A stretch of DNA of 64,000 nt from contig NZ_LLZG01000165.1 in NCBI RefSeq assembly GCF_001509475.1, positions 22,999 to 86,998 of the forward strand, written 5' to 3'. The stretch comes from Streptomyces regalis. Lineage in GTDB: Bacteria > Actinomycetota > Actinomycetes > Streptomycetales > Streptomycetaceae. Shown one piece after another: positions 19,810-28,199 of this stretch (positions are counted from its first letter, which is position 1; each line of letters begins with the position of its first letter). Both the position numbers and the translations under genes were made by a program. The notes below the pieces were generated by a model. It searched no databases. It was given only the letters and a program-made list of their open reading frames with translations, and had not been told where the DNA came from.

Positions 19810-20505
19810 ATGGCGGACGGTGGAGCGGTGACGACGGAAGTGGAAGCGGGCGGATCGACGGCCTTCTGGGCGCCCGGCACGCAGATCCTGTGGCGGTACC
19901 GGGAGAACGCCGGGCCTCGCTTCCACATTGCGCGTCCCGTCACCGTCGTACGGGACGACGCCGAGGTCCTCGCCGTGTGGCTGGCTCCGGGGACCGAGTG
20001 CGTCAAACCCGTGCTGGCGGACGGGACCTCCGTGCACATGGAACCGCTCGAGACGCGGTACACCAAGCCGCGCACCGTCCAGCGCGACCGGTGGTTCGGG
20101 ACCGGGGTGCTGAAGCTCGCGCGGCCCGGTGAGCCGTGGTCGGTGTGGCTGTTCTGGGAGCCGGGGTGGCGGTTCAAGAACTGGTACGTGAACCTTGAGG
20201 AGCCGCTGGCCCGTTGGGCGGGCGGGGTGGACTCCGAGGACCACTTTCTCGACATCTCCGTGCACCCGGACCGCAGTTGGCACTGGCGGGACGAGGACGA
20301 GTTCGCGCAGGCCCAGCGGGACGGGCTGATGGACGACCGGCTCGCCGCACAGGTGCGGGAGGCGGGGCGCGAGGCGGTGGAGGTGATCCGCGCCTGGGGG
20401 CCGCCTTTCTCGGACGGCTGGCAGCACTGGCGCCCGGATCCCGCCTGGGCTGTACCTTCTTTGCCTGAGGACTGGGATCGCACGCCCGCGCACCTGTCCT
20501 CATGA
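19810..20505 (+). CDS. DUF402 (FomD-like) protein
   Basis: 231 aa. The central region (RWFGTGVLKLARPGEPWSVW, WRFKNWYVNLEEPL, DISVHPDRSWHWRDEDEF) matches the DUF402 fold; the last segment has the conserved Asp/Glu set that binds metal in FomD, a nucleotide-phosphonate hydrolase. The specific substrate here is unknown. It lies just downstream of fumC. Confidence 0.8.
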   Translation: MADGGAVTTEVEAGGSTAFWAPGTQILWRYRENAGPRFHIARPVTVVRDDAEVLAVWLAPGTECVKPVLADGTSVHMEPLETRYTKPRTVQRDRWFGTGVLKLARPGEPWSVWLFWEPGWRFKNWYVNLEEPLARWAGGVDSEDHFLDISVHPDRSWHWRDEDEFAQAQRDGLMDDRLAAQVREAGREAVEVIRAWGPPFSDGWQHWRPDPAWAVPSLPEDWDRTPAHLSS

Positions 20506-20621
20506 GACCCTTGATGCGCCCCCGGGCAACAAACGTAGGATCGTCCTCCGCAAGGGCGCGCAGGGACAACTACCGGATTGCGCGCCGGGCTTGACCGATC
20601 GTCACCGAGGGGCGGCAGGAC

Positions 20622-20828
20622 GTGAGCGAGGGTTACCAGGGCAACGCCGCCAGGGCCGGTGCTTTCGACGCCGGCTCTGGGGGCAGACGGTCCACCGGCG
20701 GCACAGGAACTGCCTCCGGTCACGCGGTAATTCCGTTCCTGGGGCACCTATTGCGGGTATCGGAGTTTCGGCGGGACGAACTGCACGCATGGCGCGCAGC
20801 CCCGGACGGATGGATTCGAAAGGCGTGA
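20622..20828 (+). CDS. Possible 68-aa upstream ORF coupled to the phosphatase gene
   Basis: GTG 20622 has GGCAGGA upstream and the frame stays open for 68 codons. Its TGA (20826-20828) overlaps the GTG start at 20825 of the next gene by 4 nt. The N-terminus MSEGYQGNAARAGAFD looks coding; the second half has weaker GC3. It may be a coupled small gene or a leader ORF. Confidence 0.4.
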   Translation: MSEGYQGNAARAGAFDAGSGGRRSTGGTGTASGHAVIPFLGHLLRVSEFRRDELHAWRAAPDGWIRKA

Positions 20829-22951
20829 CGGAGCAGCCGACTTCCTTCGAACGCCCCGAGACGGGCGTGGACCCCGCGGAGCCCCGCGGGGCGCTCGTGC
20901 GTACCTCGACACCGTCCACGGCCCACTCCACGCCGCCGCACACCCCTGGCGGCGGCGCCGGCGCGGGCACCGTCTTACCCGCGCAGGCGCGCACCGGAGA
21001 GACCCCCTCCACGCCGGGCACCACCGCACCGTCCGGCCCGAGCAAGGAGCCCTCAGACATCGCCGGCAACGGCCCCGAGCACTCGCAGCCCTCCGTCGCC
21101 GCCGAGCCAGACACACACCGGCCGCGGCCCGTCCCGGAGGCCATACCGCCCCAGCCCGGCACCGAGCAGCCGCCCTCGTCCGCCGAGCGGCGCACCGGGC
21201 AAGGGCTGCCGTCCGGGCGGCCCACCCCCATGCGCCGGGACGGGGACCGACTGCGCTTCGTGGGCGCCGCCACGCGGCGGATCGCCCGCGGCATCGACCT
21301 GGACGAGATCGTGATGGGGCTGTGCCGGGCGACCGTGCCGACCTTCTCCGACGCGATCCTCGTCTATCTGCGCGACCCGCTGCCGGTCGGCGACGAACGG
21401 CCCACAGGGCCCGTCGTGCTGCGGCTGCGCCGCACCGACCGGATCCCGGAGGAGCGGGACACCGAGGGCGGCTTCCTGGCCGCGGGGGCGCAGCAGCCCG
21501 AGCCGACCGAGCTGTCCGAGCTGTCCGCCCTCACCGCAGAACTGTGCGAGGTGCGGCCCGGCGGTGCGCTCGCCGAGGTGCTGCGCGGCGTACGTCCCGT
21601 CTTCGCCGACGCGCCCGCCGCCCGCGCCGCCCTGCCCGAACTCCTCGGCGACGACGGCGAGTTGATCATCCCCGACGGCCAGCGCGCGATCCTCGCCCCG
21701 CTGCGCGGCCGGCGCCGTGTCATCGGCGCCGCGGTCTTCCTGCGCCGCCCGGAGCGGATCGCCTTCGAGCCCGACGACCTCCTCGTCGCCGCCCAGCTCG
21801 CCACGCACAGCGCGCTCGGCATCGACAAGGCGGTGCTGTACGGCCGTGAGGCGTACATCGCCGACGAGCTCCAGCGCACCATGCTGCCGGAGACGCTGCC
21901 GCGCCCGACCGGCGTGCGGCTGGCGTCCCGCTATCTCCCGGCGGCCGAGACGGCCCGGGTGGGCGGCGACTGGTACGACGCGATCCCGCTGCCGGGCAGC
22001 CGCGTGGCACTGGTCGTCGGTGACGTCATGGGCCACTCCATGACGTCGGCCGCGATCATGGGCCAGCTGCGGACGACCGCGCAGACCCTGGCCGGGCTCG
22101 ACCTGCCGCCGCAGGAGGTCCTGCACCACCTCGACGAGCAGGCCCAGCGGCTCGGCACCGACCGCATGGCGACCTGCCTGTACGCCGTCTACGACCCGGT
22201 ATCGCACCGCATCACCATCGCCAACGCCGGCCACCCGCCGCCCGTCCTGCTGCACCTGGGCGGCCGCGCGGAGGTGCTGCGTGTTCCGGCGGGCGCGCCG
22301 ATCGGCGTGGGCGGCGTCGACTTCGAGGCCGTGGAGCTCGACGCACCGGCCGGGGCGACGCTGCTGCTGTACACCGACGGCCTGGTCGAGTCGCGCCTGC
22401 GCGATGTGTGGACCGGCATAGAGCAGCTTCGCGAGAAGCTCGCCGCGACCGCACAGCTCACCGGACCCGATCATCCGCCGCCCCTGGAAGCCCTGTGCGA
22501 CGAGGTGCTGGACATGCTCGGGCCGGGCGACCGGGACGACGACATCGCGCTGCTCGCCGCCCGCTTCGACGGGATCGCGCCGAGCGACGTGGCGTACTGG
22601 TTCCTGGAGCCGGAGGACGCGGCACCGGGTCGTGCCCGGCGGCTGGCCCGGCGGGCGCTGACCCGCTGGGGCCTCGAAGAACTGACCGACTCGGTCGAGC
22701 TGCTGGTCAGCGAGGTCGTCACGAACGCGGTGCGGTACGCCTCGCGGCCGGTGACGTTGCGGTTGCTGCGCACCGACGTGCTGCGCTGTGAGGTCGGGGA
22801 CGACGTGCCCCAGCTGCCGCGCCTGCGCCAGGCCCGGGCCACGGACGAGGGCGGGCGCGGGCTGTACCTGGTCAATCGGCTGGCCCGGCGGTGGGGGGCG
22901 ACACGGCTCAGTACCGGGAAGGTCGTCTGGTTCGAGTTGAACCGGAGCTGA
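20825..22951 (+). CDS. PP2C/SpoIIE-type serine phosphatase with GAF and HATPase domains
   Basis: 708 aa from GTG 20825, which overlaps the upstream small ORF; ATG starts at 20789 and 20810 are also in frame. Order: disordered Pro/Thr/Ala-rich residues 1-125; GAF-like sensor to about 330; PP2C domain with VGGDWYDAIPL, VVGDVMGHSMTSAAIMGQLR and NAGHPPPVLL; C-terminal anti-sigma-factor-type ATPase with SEVVTNAVRYA and DEGGRGLYLVNRLA. It likely dephosphorylates an anti-anti-sigma factor in a partner-switching cascade. Confidence 0.9.
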   Translation: MTEQPTSFERPETGVDPAEPRGALVRTSTPSTAHSTPPHTPGGGAGAGTVLPAQARTGETPSTPGTTAPSGPSKEPSDIAGNGPEHSQPSVAAEPDTHRPRPVPEAIPPQPGTEQPPSSAERRTGQGLPSGRPTPMRRDGDRLRFVGAATRRIARGIDLDEIVMGLCRATVPTFSDAILVYLRDPLPVGDERPTGPVVLRLRRTDRIPEERDTEGGFLAAGAQQPEPTELSELSALTAELCEVRPGGALAEVLRGVRPVFADAPAARAALPELLGDDGELIIPDGQRAILAPLRGRRRVIGAAVFLRRPERIAFEPDDLLVAAQLATHSALGIDKAVLYGREAYIADELQRTMLPETLPRPTGVRLASRYLPAAETARVGGDWYDAIPLPGSRVALVVGDVMGHSMTSAAIMGQLRTTAQTLAGLDLPPQEVLHHLDEQAQRLGTDRMATCLYAVYDPVSHRITIANAGHPPPVLLHLGGRAEVLRVPAGAPIGVGGVDFEAVELDAPAGATLLLYTDGLVESRLRDVWTGIEQLREKLAATAQLTGPDHPPPLEALCDEVLDMLGPGDRDDDIALLAARFDGIAPSDVAYWFLEPEDAAPGRARRLARRALTRWGLEELTDSVELLVSEVVTNAVRYASRPVTLRLLRTDVLRCEVGDDVPQLPRLRQARATDEGGRGLYLVNRLARRWGATRLSTGKVVWFELNRS

Positions 22952-22968
22952 AAGTCTGAAATTCGCAA

Positions 22969-23007
22969 CGAGAAGGGCGCCCGGCGTGATGCCGGGCGCC
23001 CTTCTCG
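22969..23007. terminator. Bidirectional intrinsic terminator
   Basis: A 17-bp perfect stem (cgagaagggcgcccggc / gccgggcgcccttctcg) with a 5-nt loop, between convergent phosphatase and PBP genes. Confidence 0.9.
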
Positions 23008-23010
23008 TCG

Positions 23011-25422
23011 CTACTGGTCTTCGCCGGGTCTGACCGGGTCCAGGGTGACGTCGTCCGTCGGTTCGCCCGTCGGCGCCGTCGTGGGCGGCTCGGTCGTCGG
23101 TTCCTCCGTCGGCTCCTCGGTCGTCGGCGTCTCCGTCGGCTCCTGGGTCGTCGGCGTCTCCGTCGGCTTCTGAGTCGTCGGTTCCTCCGTCGGCTCCTGG
23201 GTCGTCGGCGTCTGCGACGGTGTCGGCGTCCAGGTTGGCTGGACGGCCGCGCCCTGGTCGGTGTTCAGGTCGAACCTGGCGTCCGTGTCCGTCACGCCGA
23301 ACATGTACGCCGCCCAGATCTGCGCCGGGAAGCCACCACCGTTGACGCGGTCCTCGCCGCCCGCGCCGTACATCTTGACCTGCGGGTGCGGAGCCTTGTC
23401 GTCCTCACCGAACAGGCCCACCGAGGTGACCAGGTCGGGCGTGTAGCCGGTGAACCAGGCCGACTTGTTGTCATCCGACGTACCCGTCTTGCCCGCGACC
23501 TTCTGGCCGTCGCGCTTGGGGTTGTCCGCCACGGCCTTGCGCGCCGTACCGTCGGAGACCACACCCGTCAGCACCGAGGTCACCGAGTCGGCGGCCTCGC
23601 GGCTGACGACCTCCTCGCCGACCGGGTTCGGGAGCTCGACCCTGCGGCTGTTGTGCTCGGCCTTCTTGAGGATGCTCGGGGTGACCTTCTTGCCGTGGTT
23701 GTCGAGAGTGGCGTACACCCCGGCCATCTGCAGCGGGCTCGCGCCCATGGTGCCCAGGGTCTGCGCGGGCACGGCCTGCTCGTCGCTGGTGTCCATGCCG
23801 AGCTTGGCCGCCACGTCCATGACGTTCTTCATGCCGACGTCGACGCCCATCTGCGCGAAGACGGAGTTGACGGACTTGTTCATCGCCGTCTGCACGGTGA
23901 TGGGCCCGTAGTCCTCGTCGTCCTCGTTCTCCGGGGCGAAGCCGACCTTGTTGCCGTTGCTGTCCACGACCTGGCGCTTGCTGGTGCCGTCGTAGATCGT
24001 GTTCGCGGTGATCGGCTTGCCGGACCGCGTCTCGGCGTTCTCCTCCAGCGCGGCGGCGAGGATCACCGGCTTGAACGTGGAGGCGGGCTGATAGTCCGTG
24101 CGGGTCGCGTTGCTCGTGTAGTGCTTGAAGTAGTCCACGCCGCCGTACAGCGCGACGACCTTCCCCGTCTTGGGATCGACGGAGACCGCGCCGGCCTGGA
24201 TGTCCGCGTCGACCGGCCGCTTCTTCTTGTCCAGCTTGCTGGTCAGCTGCGCCTTGACGGCCTTCTCCAGCTCGGCCTGCTTCTTCTTGTCGATGTTCAG
24301 GGTGATGGTCCAGCCCTGGTCGACGACCGCGGCCTCGGCCTGGGAGCGGGTGAGGCCCTGCTCCTTCATCAGCTGGTCCTCCAGCTGACGGTTGGCGAGC
24401 TCGATCAGATAGCCCTTCTGGCCCTCCCGGCCGGCGGCGGGCTTCGGCTCCTCCGGCTTCGGGAACGTCATGTCCTGGCGCTCGGCCTTGGGCAGCCAGC
24501 CCTCCTCGACCATGTTGTCGAGGACGTAGTTCCAGCGGTTCGTCACCAGCCTCTTGCCGGTGTCGGACGCGGCCTGCCAGTCGTACTGGCTCGGCGCCTG
24601 GAGCAGCGCGGCGAGGTACGCGCCCTGCGCCACGGAGAGCCTTTCGGCGTCGACGCGGTAGTAGGCCTGGGCGGCGGCCTGGATGCCGTAGGCGCCGCGG
24701 CCGTAGTAGCTGGTGTTGATGTAGCCGGCGAGTATCTCGTCCTTGGACATCTGGCGGTCGACCTTCAGGGAGATGACCATCTCCCTGAGCTTGCGGCTGA
24801 CCGTCTGTTCCTGGCTGAGGTAGTAGTTCTTGACGTACTGCTGGGTGATCGTCGAACCACCCTGCGCGCCCTTGCCCATCACCGTGTTGAGCAGACCGCG
24901 GGCCGTGCCCTTCAGGTCGATGCCGTTGTCCTTGTAGAACGATTTGTTCTCGGCCGCGACGAAGGTGTACTGGACCTCCTTCGGCACCTTGGACAGATCC
25001 ACGATCTCGCGGTTGACCGTGCCGTCGCGGGCCAGCGTCGCGCCGTTGCTGTACTTGTAGACGTTGCTCTGACGCTGGGCGGCCCGGGCGGCCGCGTTGT
25101 CCGTCGGGACGTCCACGTACAGATACAGCGCGATGAAGGCACCGATGCCGAGCAGGCAGAAGCCGAGGAACGTGCCGAGGATCTTCTTCCAGGTGAACAG
25201 GCGGCGTATTCGGCCCTTGCCGTCACCGCCCGAGCCTGCGCCCTTGCCCGCGCTCTTGGCCGCCCGCCGGGCCGCGGCCCGGCCGCCGACCGCGGCCGAC
25301 GGTGCGCCGATGACGGTGGTCGACTCGGCCGCCCCCGTGTTCGACGGCGTCCCGGACGAACGCCGGGGCGCCGCGCGGCGGCCGCCGCGCTGCCGCGCTC
25401 GTCTCTCTTCCGCTCGTCCCAT
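23011..25422 (-). CDS. Class A penicillin-binding protein (transglycosylase/transpeptidase)
   Basis: 803 aa. A basic, disordered cytoplasmic start and one TM helix (FLGFCLLGIGAFIALYLYV, about 95-113) precede a GT51 domain (AAENKSFYKDNGID, GAQGGSTITQQYVKNYY). The transpeptidase domain has SxxK as STFK, SVN and KTGTSDDNKSAW. The C-terminal 75 residues are a Thr/Pro/Glu repeat tail with 'PTTQEPTE' units, likely disordered outside the membrane. It polymerises and cross-links peptidoglycan. Confidence 0.93.
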   Translation of the reverse strand: MGRAEERRARQRGGRRAAPRRSSGTPSNTGAAESTTVIGAPSAAVGGRAAARRAAKSAGKGAGSGGDGKGRIRRLFTWKKILGTFLGFCLLGIGAFIALYLYVDVPTDNAAARAAQRQSNVYKYSNGATLARDGTVNREIVDLSKVPKEVQYTFVAAENKSFYKDNGIDLKGTARGLLNTVMGKGAQGGSTITQQYVKNYYLSQEQTVSRKLREMVISLKVDRQMSKDEILAGYINTSYYGRGAYGIQAAAQAYYRVDAERLSVAQGAYLAALLQAPSQYDWQAASDTGKRLVTNRWNYVLDNMVEEGWLPKAERQDMTFPKPEEPKPAAGREGQKGYLIELANRQLEDQLMKEQGLTRSQAEAAVVDQGWTITLNIDKKKQAELEKAVKAQLTSKLDKKKRPVDADIQAGAVSVDPKTGKVVALYGGVDYFKHYTSNATRTDYQPASTFKPVILAAALEENAETRSGKPITANTIYDGTSKRQVVDSNGNKVGFAPENEDDEDYGPITVQTAMNKSVNSVFAQMGVDVGMKNVMDVAAKLGMDTSDEQAVPAQTLGTMGASPLQMAGVYATLDNHGKKVTPSILKKAEHNSRRVELPNPVGEEVVSREAADSVTSVLTGVVSDGTARKAVADNPKRDGQKVAGKTGTSDDNKSAWFTGYTPDLVTSVGLFGEDDKAPHPQVKMYGAGGEDRVNGGGFPAQIWAAYMFGVTDTDARFDLNTDQGAAVQPTWTPTPSQTPTTQEPTEEPTTQKPTETPTTQEPTETPTTEEPTEEPTTEPPTTAPTGEPTDDVTLDPVRPGEDQ

Positions 25423-25627
25423 GGGTCCGTTCCGCTCCGCTTCGTTCTTGTGGGCACTTCTGCCACACAGGTTCGCCGCTCAGGTCAGCTCAGAAAGCTA
25501 ACACCGGAAGTTGTGACAAAGGCCGGTCGATCCGGCCTTTTACGGACGTGACAATCAGCACCCGTCCCACCGGAACCGACGGCTGAAGCACGCATAGGGT
25601 TGCCCGGACGGGGTAATCTGATATCAC

Positions 25628-25646
25628 TTAGCTAGACCAGAGCTAA
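25628..25646. promoter_or_regulatory. Inverted repeat ttagct-N7-agctaa upstream of the SPFH gene
   Basis: A 6-bp perfect inverted repeat lies 21 nt before the ATG, in an A/T-rich patch unlike its surroundings. It could be an operator for the SPFH/RHH pair. The RHH protein encoded by the second gene is an obvious candidate ligand (inference). Confidence 0.4.
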
Positions 25647-25666
25647 CGGAAACGGGGGAACCACCC

Positions 25667-26620
25667 ATGTCCAGCGACAAGACGGACGCCATATCCATCA
25701 CCGCCGACGCACCCGACGTACCCGCGATGCCCGCACCACGCGTGCGGGAGTTCACGGCCCACAGCATCGGCGGCGGGCTCGCCCTGCTGCTGGGCCTGGT
25801 CGGGCTGCTGGTCGGCACGGGGCTGATCGTCGGCGCCACCACGGTCTCCGGGGCCGGCGGCAAGGCGGCACTGATCATCACCGGCATCCTGGTGAACATA
25901 GCCGCGCTCCTGGCCATGTGCGGGCTGAACATGGTCGCGCCGGGCGAGGCGCGGGTCGTCCAGCTCTTCGGCCGGTACCGGGGGACGATCCGGCAGGACG
26001 GCCTGCGCTGGGTGAACCCCTTCACGTCCCGCATGAAGATCTCGACCCGGGTGCGCAACCACGAGACGGCCGTCCTCAAGGTCAACGACGCCTACGGCAA
26101 CCCGATCGAGCTCGCCGCGGTCGTGGTCTGGAAGGTCGAGGACACGGCACAGGCAAGCTTCGAGGTGGACAACTACCTCGAGTTCGTGGCCACCCAGACG
26201 GAAGCGGCCGTGCGGCACATCGCCATCGAGTACCCGTACGACGCCCATGACGAGGGCGGCCTCTCGCTGCGCGGCAACGCCGAGGAGATCACCGAGAAGC
26301 TCGCCTTCGAGCTGCACGCGCGCGTGGAGGCGGCCGGTGTACAGATCATCGAGTCGCGCTTCACGCATCTCGCGTACGCTCCCGAGATCGCCTCCGCGAT
26401 GCTCCAGCGGCAGCAGGCGGGGGCGGTCGTCGCGGCACGACGGCAGATCGTCGACGGCGCCGTGGGCATGGTCGAGGCGGCGCTCGCGCGGATCTCCGAG
26501 CGGGACATCGTGGAGCTGGACGACGAGCGGAAGGCGGCGATGGTGTCGAACCTGATGGTGGTGCTGTGCGGTGACAGGTCCCCGCAGCCGGTCCTCAACA
26601 CCGGGACGCTCTACCAGTGA
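25667..26620 (+). CDS. SPFH/Band-7 (prohibitin-like) membrane protein
   Basis: 317 aa. Two N-terminal TM helices ([20 protein letters not shown] and [20 protein letters not shown]) precede an SPFH domain ([20 protein letters not shown]...). The C-terminal part is helical. Such proteins scaffold membrane microdomains. The stop overlaps the start of a ribbon-helix-helix gene. Confidence 0.88.
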   Translation: MSSDKTDAISITADAPDVPAMPAPRVREFTAHSIGGGLALLLGLVGLLVGTGLIVGATTVSGAGGKAALIITGILVNIAALLAMCGLNMVAPGEARVVQLFGRYRGTIRQDGLRWVNPFTSRMKISTRVRNHETAVLKVNDAYGNPIELAAVVVWKVEDTAQASFEVDNYLEFVATQTEAAVRHIAIEYPYDAHDEGGLSLRGNAEEITEKLAFELHARVEAAGVQIIESRFTHLAYAPEIASAMLQRQQAGAVVAARRQIVDGAVGMVEAALARISERDIVELDDERKAAMVSNLMVVLCGDRSPQPVLNTGTLYQ

Positions 26621-26883
26621 CGGTTCCCTCCGATCCTTCCGAGGACTCCGCGGGTTCAGCCCCTCGGCGTCGGCCGCAGCAGCGCAAGCAGGTGCTGCTG
26701 CGGCTGGACCCGTCGGTGTACGAGGCGCTGGCGCGCTGGGCGGGCGACGAGCTGCGCTCGGCCAACGCCCAGATCGAGTTCCTGCTGCGGCGCGCCCTCG
26801 CGGAGGCGGGACGGCTGCCGGGCGAGGCCAAGCCGATTCCGCGCCGCGGCCGCCCTCCCGGGAATCCACCCGAGCCTCAGTAG
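26617..26883 (+). CDS. Ribbon-helix-helix DNA-binding protein
   Basis: 88 aa, GTG overlapping the SPFH stop by 4 nt. The core KQVLLRLDPSVYEALARWAG has the RHH beta-strand and first helix; flanks are basic and Pro-rich. It probably represses its own operon, possibly through the inverted repeat at 25628-25646. Confidence 0.8.
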   Translation: MTVPSDPSEDSAGSAPRRRPQQRKQVLLRLDPSVYEALARWAGDELRSANAQIEFLLRRALAEAGRLPGEAKPIPRRGRPPGNPPEPQ

Positions 26884-26935
26884 CAGAACCGTGACAATCG
26901 GCCCCCACCTGGGCCGACCTACCTAGCGCCATGAG

Positions 26936-26978
26936 CTACACACTCGACGTATACATGTGGCGTATACACCCCGTGTAG
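26936..26978. promoter_or_regulatory. Nested palindromes upstream of the PadR gene (candidate operator)
   Basis: ctacac (26936) pairs with gtgtag (26973), and within them gtatac (26949) pairs with gtatac (26962); the two dyads share a centre within 1 nt. It ends 5 nt before the padR ATG. PadR proteins commonly autoregulate. Confidence 0.6.
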
Positions 26979-26982
26979 AGTC

Positions 26983-27513
26983 ATGGCCATGTCCATCGGT
27001 CACACACTCCTGGGGCTTCTGGAATCGGGCCCACGTCACGGCTACGACCTGAAGCGGGCCTTCGACGAGAAGTTCGGTCACGACCGGCCGCTGCACTATG
27101 GCCAGGTCTACTCGACGATGTCCCGGCTGCTGAAGCACGGGCTCGTCGAGGTCGACGGGATCGAGCCCGGCGGCGGGCCCGAGCGCAAGCGGTACGCCAT
27201 CACCGACGCCGGGATCACCGACGTCCAGCAGTGGCTCGCGACGCCCGAGAAGCCGGAGCCGTACCTTCAGTCGACCCTCTACACGAAGGTCGTCCTCGCC
27301 CTGCTCACCCGGCGCAACGCGGCCGACATCCTCGACAACCAGCGCGCCGAGCACCTGCGCATGATGCGCATGCTCACCGACCGCAAGCGCAAGGGCGACC
27401 TCGCCGATCAGCTCATCTGCGACCACGCCCTCTTCCACCTCGAGGCCGACCTGCGCTGGCTGGAACTCACCGCCGCGCGCCTCGACAAGCTGGCCGAGGT
27501 GGTGACCAAGTGA
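26983..27513 (+). CDS. PadR-family transcriptional regulator
   Basis: 176 aa; ATG 26983 or 26989. The winged-helix N-terminus (LGLLESGPRHGYDLKRAFDE, YGQVYSTMSRLLKHGLVEVD) is followed by a helical C-terminal dimerisation domain. The gene overlaps the ABC ATPase start and likely represses the exporter until a ligand binds. Confidence 0.92.
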   Translation: MAMSIGHTLLGLLESGPRHGYDLKRAFDEKFGHDRPLHYGQVYSTMSRLLKHGLVEVDGIEPGGGPERKRYAITDAGITDVQQWLATPEKPEPYLQSTLYTKVVLALLTRRNAADILDNQRAEHLRMMRMLTDRKRKGDLADQLICDHALFHLEADLRWLELTAARLDKLAEVVTK

Positions 27514-28199
27514 CTCCGCCTCCCGGTTCCCTGCTCGCGGCCCAGGAGCTGCGCAAGGCCTACGGCCCGACCGTCGCCCTCGACGGCGCCGAGTTCTCCA
27601 TCCACCCCGGCGAGGTCGTCGCCGTGATGGGGCCGTCCGGCTCCGGCAAGTCGACGTTGCTGCACTGTCTCGCCGGCATCGTGCCGCCCGACTCGGGGTC
27701 CATCACGTACAACGGGCGTGAGCTGGCCACCATGAACGACGCCCAGCGCAGTGCCCTGCGGCGCTCCGAGTTCGGCTTCGTCTTCCAGTTCGGGCAGCTC
27801 GTACCGGAACTCACCTGCGTCGAGAACGTCGCCCTTCCGCTGCGGCTGAACGGCACCTCCCGCAAGGAGGCCGAGAAGACCGCCCTGACCTGGATGGAGC
27901 GGCTGGAGGTCGACGACCTGCGCAAGAAGCGGCCCGGCGAGGTCTCCGGCGGTCAGGGGCAGCGCGTCGCCGTGGCCCGCGCACTGGTCACCAACCCGCG
28001 CGTGCTGTTCGCCGACGAGCCGACCGGCGCGCTCGACTCCCTCAACGGCGAGCGCGTGATGGAGCTGCTGACGGACGCCGCCCGGTCGACCAACGCCGCC
28101 GTCGTCCTCGTCACGCACGAGGCGCGGGTCGCCGCCTACTCCGACCGCGAGATCGTCGTACGGGACGGCAAGTCCCGGGACATGGAGCGCGTCGTATGA
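27510..28199 (+). CDS. ABC transporter ATP-binding protein (MacB/LolD type)
   Basis: 229 aa from GTG 27510, overlapping the padR stop. Walker A GPSGSGKST, Q-loop VFQFGQL, signature VSGGQGQR, Walker B VLFADEPTGALD and H-loop VTHEA are all present. It powers the FtsX-type permease encoded next, overlapped by ATGA. Confidence 0.93.
   Translation: MTPPPGSLLAAQELRKAYGPTVALDGAEFSIHPGEVVAVMGPSGSGKSTLLHCLAGIVPPDSGSITYNGRELATMNDAQRSALRRSEFGFVFQFGQLVPELTCVENVALPLRLNGTSRKEAEKTALTWMERLEVDDLRKKRPGEVSGGQGQRVAVARALVTNPRVLFADEPTGALDSLNGERVMELLTDAARSTNAAVVLVTHEARVAAYSDREIVVRDGKSRDMERVV

Noticed and set aside
20591..20824. N-terminal extension of the PP2C phosphatase from 20591
   Set aside because: The extension is Arg-rich with no family features; the GTG at 20825 overlaps an upstream ORF stop and has a plausible ribosome-binding site.
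23386..25551. Plus-strand 721-codon ORF opposite the PBP gene
   Set aside because: Antisense shadow of a gene with complete GT51 and transpeptidase motifs.
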